A DNA stretch of 5,028 bases from JBFXAN01 sp050184225 (GCA_050184225.1 JBFXAN010000284.1:1-5028), one strand, 5' to 3'; positions 1 through 4,985 are shown, counted from the stretch's first letter. The notes: generated from the sequence alone by a model not told the origin. Translations and numbers: made by a program.

Positions 1-922
1 AACATCGGCGCGCGTCGGGCCGGCGCTGGCGATCGTGATCACCGGTCTGGAGTTGTTCGACTCCCTCTTCGGCCGCACAATCGGCGATCTGCTTGGAATC
101 GAGCGCGGGGTCACGGTGACAGGCGCGGCCGTCTTGATCGCGCTTTTTGCTGTAGGAAGTTGGTTGCTCGCGATCGCCGGCGCGGCCCTGGTCTACAGCG
201 GGTTTGAGCTGCGACGGGACGGCGACCGATTGCTGATCCACCACGGCCTGCTCGATCGGCGTCGGCGCACGATCCCGATCGCCCGAATCCAGGCGATTCA
301 CATTTCCGAAGGGCTGTTGCGTCAGCCGTTCGGCCTGGCGTCGGTGCAGTTCGATAGCGCCGGCTACGGGCGGGCGTCGGCCGATACCGGTCTCCTGTTC
401 CCATTGTTGCCCGCTTCACAGGTGGCTGATCTCCTGACGGCGGCGTGCCCGGCCCTGGCCGTGCAACCAGGCCAAATACAGTTCAACCGTCCGCCGGCGC
501 GGGCGCGGCGGCGGTACATCCTGCCGCTGATCTGGGTGACACTGGCGATCGCCGCGGCCGCAATCGCGCTCTCCGTCTGGGCGTCGGCGACGCCGTGGTG
601 GGGCGCACCGTTCCTCCTGCTGGTGCCACCCGCCGCACTGCTGGGTATGTGGCAATACCGCGATGCCGGTTGGGCGATCGACGCGAACGATCGCCTCATC
701 GTTCGCGGCCGCGCCTTCGGCCGATCCACCGCCATCACCCTCCGGCGCCGGTTGCAGCATTACTCGGTGCATCGCACCTTCTTTCAGCGGCCGGCACATC
801 TCGCAACCTTCGGCGCCGCCATCGCCTCCGGTGGCCGTGGCCGGGTCGTCTCCGTGGCACATCTCGATGAAGGCATCGCATTTGCGATCGCGGACCCCAC
901 CCCCGACCCCTCCCCCCGCTGA
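1..922 (+). CDS. PH domain-containing membrane protein (YdbT-like), 5'-partial
   Basis: The reading frame is open from base 2 with no stop, and the first possible start (GTG at 35) has no ribosome-binding site, so the gene very likely begins upstream. Counting from that GTG, a hydrophobic segment lies at about residues 28-53. It is followed by a bPH2 domain at about 54-125 (FELRRDGDRLLIHHGLL, then the IPIARIQAIHI strand). A second membrane segment pair lies at about 161-206, and a further bPH2-like domain at about 207-278 (AIDANDRLIVRGRAFGR). The order membrane pair, PH, membrane pair, PH matches YdbT-like proteins, which usually carry two or three such units in roughly 450-500 residues; this is the C-terminal part. 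The molecular function of the family is poorly known; it acts at the cytoplasmic membrane. The last nine residues (DPTPDPSPR) and the stop are encoded by the inverted-repeat element starting at 894, so the natural C-terminus has probably been replaced. Confidence 0.8.
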   Translation, partial: TSARVGPALAIVITGLELFDSLFGRTIGDLLGIERGVTVTGAAVLIALFAVGSWLLAIAGAALVYSGFELRRDGDRLLIHHGLLDRRRRTIPIARIQAIHISEGLLRQPFGLASVQFDSAGYGRASADTGLLFPLLPASQVADLLTAACPALAVQPGQIQFNRPPARARRRYILPLIWVTLAIAAAAIALSVWASATPWWGAPFLLLVPPAALLGMWQYRDAGWAIDANDRLIVRGRAFGRSTAITLRRRLQHYSVHRTFFQRPAHLATFGAAIASGGRGRVVSVAHLDEGIAFAIADPTPDPSPR

Positions 923-1067
923 CGCGCGGAGAGGGGTGCCTCGCCGGATCTGGGGTGCCAACGTAGACCGACCAGCAGTCAGACCGTTGCAAAGGCGACG
1001 CTGGCAACTCGGTCAAACCAGGCTCCCCTCTCCGCGCGTCAGCGGGGGGAGGGGTCGGGGGTGGGGT
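894..1067. repeat. Inverted-repeat element with perfect 43-bp arms (MITE-like or dispersed repeat)
   Basis: Bases 894-936 and 1025-1067 are exact reverse complements (43 of 43). Three more pairs match just inside (938-940 with 1021-1023), after one mismatch. The core, 937-1024, has no convincing ORF. Each arm can also fold alone: in the left arm CCCCTC (907-912) pairs with GAGGGG (931-936), and CCGC (916-919) pairs with GCGG (926-929). The loop of that hairpin carries the TGA stop of the PH-domain gene. The mirror hairpin is at 1025-1054. I see no clear target-site duplication at the ends. The size, long perfect terminal arms and lack of coding suggest a non-autonomous miniature element or a dispersed intergenic repeat. 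It could also work as a two-way transcription terminator between the PH-domain gene and the rpmH operon. Whether other copies exist cannot be seen from this window. Confidence 0.8.
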
Positions 1068-1071
1068 TCCC

Positions 1072-1101
1072 TTGCCGCCTGCTTCGGCGCACACGTACAC
1101 T
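1072..1101 (+). promoter_or_regulatory. Candidate sigma-70-type promoter of the rpmH operon
   Basis: TTGCCG (1072-1077) and TACACT (1096-1101) are separated by 18 bp and sit 33 bp before the rpmH start. Each hexamer keeps the strongest consensus positions (TTG in the -35; TA and the final T in the -10). A promoter is expected here because rpmH is the first gene after the inverted-repeat element. The -35 begins only 5 bp past the right arm of that element. This is a motif call on sequence alone. Confidence 0.4.
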
Positions 1102-1133
1102 GACGGTAAGCAACACGTAATGGAGCGGCGAGC

Positions 1134-1274
1134 GTGCCCAAGCGGACGTATCAACCAAAGCGGATCCCGCGCAAGCGGGAGCACGGGTTCTTGAAACGGA
1201 TGGCGACGCGGAGCGGACGGGCGGTCCTCGCTCGGCGGCGGCGGATCGGTCGCCGACGGCTCACCGTCGTCTAA
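1134..1274 (+). CDS. rpmH: 50S ribosomal protein L34
   Basis: This 46-codon gene encodes L34, a small, very basic protein of the large ribosomal subunit that packs against 23S rRNA. The translation starts MPKRTYQPKRIPRKREHGFL and continues KRMATRSGRAVLARRRRIGR. It thus has the diagnostic (K)RTYQPxxxxRxxxHGFxxRMxTxxGRxVLxxRRxxGRxxL pattern over its whole length, and 46 residues is normal for the family. The start is GTG at 1134, with GGAG (1122-1125) 8 nt upstream as ribosome-binding site; the ATG at 1120 is out of frame. It is the first gene of the rpmH-rnpA-yidD-yidC-jag block. In many bacteria dnaA lies on its upstream side, but here that place is taken by the PH-domain gene and the inverted-repeat element. 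The identification is secure. Confidence 0.97.
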   Translation: MPKRTYQPKRIPRKREHGFLKRMATRSGRAVLARRRRIGRRRLTVV

Positions 1275-1300
1275 GCGGTGGCCGGTGACTGGCCCATCGC
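1275..1300 (+). other. RNA hairpin directly after the rpmH stop
   Basis: GCGGTGGCC (1275-1283) can pair with GGCCCATCGC (1291-1300), with one G-U pair and one bulged C, around a 7-nt loop (GGTGACT). It begins at the base after the rpmH TAA. No T-run follows, so it is not a standard intrinsic terminator. It may protect the 3' end of an L34 message or lower read-through into rnpA; ribosomal protein genes are often expressed far above rnpA. The rest of the gap to rnpA (1301-1369) shows no clear signal. Confidence 0.4.
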
Positions 1301-1369
1301 CGTGGCAGCCCCGGCACCTCCCCCGAAATGAACCTGTCATTCACCGTCCACTAACAACGATCGAGTGCC

Positions 1370-1807
1370 GTGCAACGCGAACAGCGGCTGCGTCGGGAGC
1401 GCGACTTCACCGCGGTCTATCAGCGTGGCCGATCGTGGTCCAACCGGTTGCTTGCCGTCCGCACCCTGCCGGCCGCGCAGCCGCAAAGCCGGTTTGGTTT
1501 TGCCGTTGGCAAGCGCGTTGGTGGCGCGGTAATCCGCAATCGCGTGAAACGCCGGCTCCGGGAACTGGTCCGAGGACTGGAGCCAGCCCCGGGGTGGGAT
1601 GTGGTGATCGTTGCTCGTCCCGACGCGGCGGCCGCTGACTTCGACCAGTTGCGGAGTGCGCTGTCTTCGCTGTTCGGTCGGGCGGGGCTGCTTGCGACGC
1701 GCGCGGACGGCAACGGAGGATCGACACGCCGGCGCGAAGAAAACCGGACGGATCGTTCAAAACGTGAAACAATAGGCTCCTCAAGAAATGAGGACGCGAG
1801 GTCATGA
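1370..1807 (+). CDS. rnpA: Ribonuclease P protein component
   Basis: RnpA binds the catalytic RNase P RNA and helps it remove 5' leaders from precursor tRNAs. The core is recognisable: an N-terminal LRRERDFTAVYQRGRSW (residues 7-23), then FGFAVGKRVGGAVIRNRVKR (42-61), which contains the RNR signature (R56-N57-R58) and the basic helix that contacts RNA. WDVVIVARPDAA follows at 76-87. The GTG start at 1370 gives the usual N-terminus (MQREQRLRRERDF); its ribosome-binding site is weak (GAG at 1363-1365). The protein has 145 residues, while the family is usually about 110-125. The extra C-terminal tail (about 108-145) is hydrophilic, charged, probably disordered, and coded by less GC-rich DNA than the core. 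The gene follows rpmH by 95 bp, and its TGA overlaps the yidD ATG (ATGA), indicating translational coupling. Confidence 0.95.
   Translation: MQREQRLRRERDFTAVYQRGRSWSNRLLAVRTLPAAQPQSRFGFAVGKRVGGAVIRNRVKRRLRELVRGLEPAPGWDVVIVARPDAAAADFDQLRSALSSLFGRAGLLATRADGNGGSTRRREENRTDRSKRETIGSSRNEDARS
1778..1794 (+). promoter_or_regulatory. Hairpin covering the yidD ribosome-binding site
   Basis: TCCTCA (1778-1783) and TGAGGA (1789-1794) form a perfect 6-bp stem with a 5-nt loop (AGAAA). The right arm contains GAGGA (1790-1794), which lies 9 nt before the yidD ATG and is its best ribosome-binding site. Folded, the stem would hide that site. A ribosome finishing rnpA, whose stop overlaps the yidD start, would melt it. 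This suggests, by inference, that yidD is translated mainly through coupling to rnpA. Confidence 0.45.
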
Positions 1808-2019
1808 AACGGGGCGCGCTCGCGGCGATCCGGATGTATCAACGGTGGATCTCACCGTTCTTGGGGGCGGCCTGCCGCTATGAACCGACGTGTTCGCGCT
1901 ACACCTACGAAGCGATCGAGCGGTTTGGCGTGCTTCGCGGCGTTCGGCTTGGTGCGGTCCGGCTGGCGCGCTGCACACCGTTGCACAAGGGCGGCTATGA
2001 TCCGGTGCCGGAGGCGTGA
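1804..2019 (+). CDS. yidD: Membrane protein insertion efficiency factor YidD
   Basis: YidD is a small membrane-associated protein, found between rnpA and yidC in many bacteria, that improves YidC-dependent insertion of inner-membrane proteins in E. coli. The 71-residue product has the family hallmarks: an amphipathic N-terminal helix (AAIRMYQRWISPFL, 7-20), the CRYEPTCSRY motif (24-33), and RCTPLHKGGYDPVP (56-69). The three conserved cysteines are C24, C30 and C57. The family is normally 65-85 residues, so this is complete. The ATG start overlaps the rnpA TGA by 4 nt, and GAGGA lies 9 nt upstream, partly buried in a hairpin. The stop codon lies in the loop of another hairpin (2010-2027). The usual next gene, yidC, is displaced by a propeller lipoprotein gene. 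Confidence 0.95.
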   Translation: MKRGALAAIRMYQRWISPFLGAACRYEPTCSRYTYEAIERFGVLRGVRLGAVRLARCTPLHKGGYDPVPEA

Positions 2020-2027
2020 GCGCCTCC
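2010..2027 (+). other. Perfect hairpin over the yidD stop codon
   Basis: GGAGGCG (2010-2016) pairs perfectly with CGCCTCC (2021-2027) around a TGAG loop, and the yidD stop TGA (2017-2019) is in that loop. A 7-bp GC-rich stem is stable, but no T-run follows, so termination would need a factor or the stem may instead mark an RNA processing or stability point. Confidence 0.5.
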
Positions 2028-2035
2028 ATGAATTG

Positions 2036-2068
2036 CGCGGCCCATCATCAATCCGGAGATGGGGCGCG
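2036..2068 (+). other. Second hairpin between yidD and the lipoprotein gene
   Basis: CGCGGCCCATC (2036-2046) pairs with GATGGGGCGCG (2058-2068) at 10 of 11 positions, with an 11-nt loop (ATCAATCCGGA). It ends 28 nt before the next start codon. With the preceding hairpin it fills most of the 77-bp gap. It could be a weak terminator, an attenuator or an operon-internal RNA structure that separates expression of rpmH-rnpA-yidD from the downstream genes. It lacks a clear U-tract. Confidence 0.45.
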
Positions 2069-2096
2069 TTGCGCGTCATGAGCATAAGGTAGAGGA

Positions 2097-3191
2097 ATGA
2101 ACGCTTCGCAACGAACCGGCAGGCGCGGGCCGCTGATTGCCGTGCTGGTGGTCGTCGGCTTGCTTGCCGCTGGCTGCGGCTCGGTCGCCAATCCCCAGGG
2201 ATGGGCAGCGCCGGTGGTCCGCGACGAGATCGTCTTTGTCAGCAGCGATGCCGGCAAGCTGGGTGCGTATCAAACGTCCGGTTCCGCCCGTCTCTGGGAA
2301 TTCCCTGGAAAGGACGCGGACCTCAAGCTTGAAGGGATCTACGGAACCCCGGACCTCGAAAACGACACGATCTACCTGACGGGCTACAACGGCAGCGTGG
2401 CCGCTGTGGCCGCCTCGGACGGCAGCGAGCGCTGGCGTCACAAGGCGGGAGATCGCGTTATCGGTGCGCCGATGCTGCTTGGTGACACTGTGTACATGGG
2501 AACCGACGGCGGTGACCTGGTGGCGCTCGATCGCACCACCGGCAATGAGCGATGGCGCGTGCAGGCCGGCAATCAGATCTGGTCGACGCCGGTCACAGAC
2601 GGCACCTCGATCTTCATCGCGTCAATGGATGGTGCGGTGACCGCCTTCAATCCCGACGGCAGCCAGCGCTGGAGAACCAAGATCGCGGGCGGCGCCATCG
2701 CCGGGACACCGGCCCTGGTCGAGAACATCCTCTATGTCAGCTCGTTCGACCGGCATCTCTACGCACTCGATGCCGGTACGGGTGAGCCAAAGTGGGAATC
2801 CGACGCGGCAGAAAACTGGTTCTGGACGGAGCCACTCGTCGACGGTGATACTGTACTGGCCGGAAGCCTGGATGGGCATGTCTATGCGTTGGACCGGCAG
2901 ACCGGCGCACAACGCTGGCGCGCCACCGTTGAATCTCCTGTGCGGGCACGTTTGGCGGTCGCCAATGGGGTGGTCGTCGTACCGACGGATGATGGCCGGC
3001 TGTGGGGGTTGCAGCGTGCGAGCGGCGACCCGGCATGGCAGCCGGTTGTGGTCGGTGGCCGACTCACCTCCGACCTCACCACGGCCCCCTCCGGGATGTA
3101 TCTCGCGGCCGAGGTGGGCAAGAAGAGTCACCGGCTCTACCGTGTGAATGCCGCCGCCGGCAGCGTGAGCGAAATCCCGCTCGTGAAGTAG
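2097..3191 (+). CDS. PQQ-type beta-propeller lipoprotein (BamB-like fold)
   Basis: The protein has 364 residues. An N-terminal lipoprotein signal is visible: basic RTGRR (6-10), a hydrophobic stretch (12-25) and the lipobox LAAGC with the lipidated Cys at 27, so the mature protein should be anchored on the outer face of the cytoplasmic membrane. The rest is a run of PQQ-like blades. Each has a Y-x-x-x-x-D-G-x-(L/V)-x-A-(L/F)-(D/N)-x-x-T/D-G-x-x-x-W pattern, with blade tryptophans at 67, 113, 153, 192, 233, 274 and 314 (39-46 residues apart). A last partial blade at the C-terminus suggests an eight-bladed closed propeller. This is the fold of BamB and of the extracellular PQQ-repeat proteins; no PQQ-enzyme catalytic residues are evident. 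The start ATG at 2097 has AAGG (2086-2089) upstream. It sits between yidD and yidC, so a role in folding or checking exported proteins is plausible but inferred. A Bam-type role needs an outer membrane, which cannot be judged here. Confidence 0.85.
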   Translation: MNASQRTGRRGPLIAVLVVVGLLAAGCGSVANPQGWAAPVVRDEIVFVSSDAGKLGAYQTSGSARLWEFPGKDADLKLEGIYGTPDLENDTIYLTGYNGSVAAVAASDGSERWRHKAGDRVIGAPMLLGDTVYMGTDGGDLVALDRTTGNERWRVQAGNQIWSTPVTDGTSIFIASMDGAVTAFNPDGSQRWRTKIAGGAIAGTPALVENILYVSSFDRHLYALDAGTGEPKWESDAAENWFWTEPLVDGDTVLAGSLDGHVYALDRQTGAQRWRATVESPVRARLAVANGVVVVPTDDGRLWGLQRASGDPAWQPVVVGGRLTSDLTTAPSGMYLAAEVGKKSHRLYRVNAAAGSVSEIPLVK

Positions 3192-3213
3192 GGGGAAAGA
3201 AGGGTCGATTCAC

Positions 3214-4164
3214 GTGTGGGATTTCGTTTGGAACGATATATTGATCAATCCGATGATCAACGGATTGATCATCATGTCCCAGATCCTCTTCGACAACTTT
3301 GGCCTGGCGATCATTGCCTTCACCGTCATGGTGCGGCTGGCGACCCTGCCGCTGACGCTGCGCGGCCTGCGCGCCACCCGGCGGATGCAGGCGCTGCAGC
3401 CGAAGGTCCAGGAGCTTAACAAGAAGCACAAAGACCCCAAACGCCGGCAGGAAGAGATGATGAAGCTCTACCGGTCGGAGGGGGTCAACCCGCTCGGCTG
3501 CCTCGGTCCCCAGCTGATCCAGATGCCGATCTGGTTCGCGCTCTACGCCGTGCTCACCCGTACCGTCGGCGGCACGCCGGAGCGGACGATGGAACTGGCG
3601 CAGCGGCTCTACCCCTGGGAGATCGTCCAGTCGGCCGTACCGCTCGCCACGCAGTTTCTCTGGCTGGATCTTGGCCGGCCGGACACGGTCATGGTGGTGC
3701 TGGTCGGCATCACGACCTGGTTGCAGACTAAGCTCTCGCTGTCGCAGACGAGCATGGCCAGCGCGCAGACGGCGCAGACCAACCAGATGATGCTCTGGAT
3801 GATGCCGATCATGTTTGCCTGGTTCACCCTCTCTGTGCCGAGCGGCCTGGCGGTGTACTGGACAGCGACCAACATCATCGGTATCGTCATGAACTACTTC
3901 GTCTATGGCTGGAACGACCGGCCCTGGACCGACATCTTCACCCCGAGTAACTCCCAGAGCGGTCCGCGCCAGCCGAAATCGTCCGGCAGCGCCGCGCTGA
4001 CCAACCAGCCGAAGCGCGACACCGCTGCTGAGGAAACCGGGGATGACGAGAGGCAGAGCGATGCTCAGAGTGGAAACAAGCGGAAAGAGCGTCGACGAGG
4101 CGGTGGCCAAGGCGCTCCAGCAACTCGGCCTCGACCGGTCCCAGGTCGACGTCGAAGTCGTTAG
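3214..4164 (+). CDS. yidC: Membrane protein insertase YidC (Oxa1/SpoIIIJ type)
   Basis: YidC inserts and folds membrane proteins in the cytoplasmic membrane, alone or with SecYEG. The 316-residue product is the short five-helix type without the large periplasmic domain. Helix 1 is at about 30-48 (FGLAIIAFTVMVRLATLPL) and includes Arg41, the conserved positive residue in the hydrophilic groove. The cytoplasmic coiled hairpin is at about 52-93, followed by the signature NPLGCLGPQLIQMPIWFALY (92-111). Later helices lie at about 157-172, 191-207 and 210-231. The N-terminus has no lipobox. The GTG start at 3214 is chosen because WNDILINPMING matches the family's N-terminus and AGGG (3201-3204) lies 9 nt upstream. 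From about 245 to the end is a hydrophilic tail with a strongly basic end (NKRKERRRGG, then RPRPVPGRRRSR). It lies 22 bp after the lipoprotein gene, and its last 104 nt overlap jag in another frame. Confidence 0.96.
   Translation: MWDFVWNDILINPMINGLIIMSQILFDNFGLAIIAFTVMVRLATLPLTLRGLRATRRMQALQPKVQELNKKHKDPKRRQEEMMKLYRSEGVNPLGCLGPQLIQMPIWFALYAVLTRTVGGTPERTMELAQRLYPWEIVQSAVPLATQFLWLDLGRPDTVMVVLVGITTWLQTKLSLSQTSMASAQTAQTNQMMLWMMPIMFAWFTLSVPSGLAVYWTATNIIGIVMNYFVYGWNDRPWTDIFTPSNSQSGPRQPKSSGSAALTNQPKRDTAAEETGDDERQSDAQSGNKRKERRRGGGQGAPATRPRPVPGRRRSR
3242..3271. promoter_or_regulatory. Perfect 11-bp inverted repeat near the yidC start
   Basis: TGATCAATCCG (3242-3252) and CGGATTGATCA (3261-3271) are exact reverse complements with an 8-nt spacer (ATGATCAA). 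TGATCA occurs three times at an exact 12-bp spacing (3242, 3254, 3266). It begins 28 nt after the first base of the yidC start codon and encodes LINPMINGLI, part of which is conserved in YidC, so protein constraint may explain some of it. As RNA it could fold next to the initiation region; as DNA it resembles a two-fold operator. No function is shown. Confidence 0.4.
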
Positions 4165-4981
4165 CGAGGGCCGCAGCGGCATCCTCGGGGTCGGCGCCCA
4201 GCAGGCGCACGTGATCGTCACGCCGCGACCGGGTGTGGTCGCGCGAGGCTCCCGCGTCGCCGACGAGGAAGAGGACGACTACGACGACGAGGAATACGAG
4301 GACGACGACGAAGAGTACGACGACGAGGATGAGGAGTACGACGAAGAGGAAGACGAGTACGATGACGAAGACGAAGAGGACGATGAGGAACTAGCGCCCG
4401 CCCCGCATGCCCGTACCCCACGTGCTGGTGTCGCGACGCCGCCTCGAGGCCAGGGGATGCCGGCCCGGTCGCCGCGCGGACCCCGGCCGATTCCAGAGCC
4501 AATCGCCGACCCGAACGATCCAGTCGCCGTTGCCATTGAGACAGTCGAACACATCCTCGAGTTGTTGGACATCGATGCAACCGTCACGTCACGTCCGGCG
4601 GAAACCGTGGGCGATGGCACCGTCAACGCCGTGCTCGACATCGCCGGTGACGACCTCAGCCTGCTGATCGGGCGGCGCGGTGAGACGCTCGCGTCGCTCC
4701 AATATCTCGTCAACCTGATCCTCAACCGTCGGGTCAAGGGACATGCCTCGGTCGGCATCGACATCGACGGCTATCGTCGCCGCCGCGAGGAAACGCTGCA
4801 ATCGCTGGCACGGCGGATGGCCGATCGGGTGATCAGTTCCGGTCAGTCGATCACGCTCGAGCCGATGCCGCCCAACGAGCGCCGCATCGTCCACCTCACC
4901 CTCGCCGATCACCCAGACGTGCTTACGGTCAGCATCGGTGAAGGCGAGTCTCGCAAGGTCGCGATCACACCGCGACGGTAA
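4061..4981 (+). CDS. jag: Jag/KhpB RNA-binding protein (Jag_N, KH and R3H domains)
   Basis: Jag (SpoIIIJ-associated; KhpB) is a cytoplasmic RNA-binding protein encoded next to yidC in many bacteria and tied to cell-wall growth and division in some Firmicutes. From the ATG at 4061 it has 306 residues. Jag_N is at about 1-54 (MLRVETSGKSVDEAVAKAL; SGILGVGAQQAHVIV). The acidic tract at 68-110 is made only of Asp, Glu and Tyr, and is followed by a Pro/Arg-rich linker (about 111-150). The KH domain is at about 153-225 with the RNA-binding GRRG loop (204-207). The R3H domain is at about 238-304, with R274-x3-H278. The start at 4061 gives the normal Jag_N N-terminus and has AGAGG (4049-4053) 7 nt upstream. 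An alternative ATG at 4043 (six residues longer) also has a good site, GAGGAA at 4030-4035. Both starts lie inside yidC. Confidence 0.95.
   Translation: MLRVETSGKSVDEAVAKALQQLGLDRSQVDVEVVSEGRSGILGVGAQQAHVIVTPRPGVVARGSRVADEEEDDYDDEEYEDDDEEYDDEDEEYDEEEDEYDDEDEEDDEELAPAPHARTPRAGVATPPRGQGMPARSPRGPRPIPEPIADPNDPVAVAIETVEHILELLDIDATVTSRPAETVGDGTVNAVLDIAGDDLSLLIGRRGETLASLQYLVNLILNRRVKGHASVGIDIDGYRRRREETLQSLARRMADRVISSGQSITLEPMPPNERRIVHLTLADHPDVLTVSIGEGESRKVAITPRR
4262..4390 (+). repeat. Acidic Asp/Glu/Tyr low-complexity tract with a 21-nt repeat, inside jag
   Basis: Forty-three consecutive codons encode only Asp, Glu and Tyr. Tyrosine codons begin at 4280, 4295, 4316, 4337 and 4358. The last four are exactly 21 nt apart, giving a seven-residue unit of the form EY(D/E)(D/E)(D/E)(D/E)(D/E). 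The codons alternate GAC/GAG/GAT/GAA, so the DNA is an imperfect tandem array that could change length by slippage. The tract separates Jag_N from the KH domain and is expected to be disordered. The poly-Ser frame on the opposite strand is only its shadow. Confidence 0.85.
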
Positions 4982-4985
4982 CGTC

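Noticed and set aside
663..1103. Plus-strand reading frame through the repeat element (146 codons)
   Set aside because: Its first part is the PH-domain gene in another frame and the rest is repeat; its Pro/Arg-rich composition and lack of a ribosome-binding site argue against a gene.
1275..1300. Intrinsic terminator after rpmH
   Set aside because: A hairpin exists but no T-run follows, so I list it only as a hairpin and not as a terminator.
735..1340. A long Pro/Arg-rich reading frame on the minus strand spanning the repeat element and rpmH
   Set aside because: It contains PPPTPPPADARRGE from one repeat arm and overlaps rpmH and the PH-domain gene antisense. It has no family features and is a GC-driven shadow.
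1745..1775. A possible promoter for yidD in the AT-richer end of rnpA (AACAAT as -10)
   Set aside because: No acceptable -35 at the right distance; the tight overlap with rnpA already explains yidD expression.
2078..2092. A four-codon frame (ATG AGC ATA AGG TAG) just before the lipoprotein start, as a possible leader peptide
   Set aside because: Too short and without its own ribosome-binding site; such a frame is expected by chance.
3076..4221. A 381-codon minus-strand frame opposite yidC
   Set aside because: It is His/Arg/Gly-rich with no recognisable domain, and fully antisense to a confident yidC; third-position GC bias makes such frames common.
4279..4764. Minus-strand frame with long poly-Ser runs
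   Set aside because: It is the complement of the Asp/Glu/Tyr tract in jag; serine runs arise from reading GAN codons backwards.
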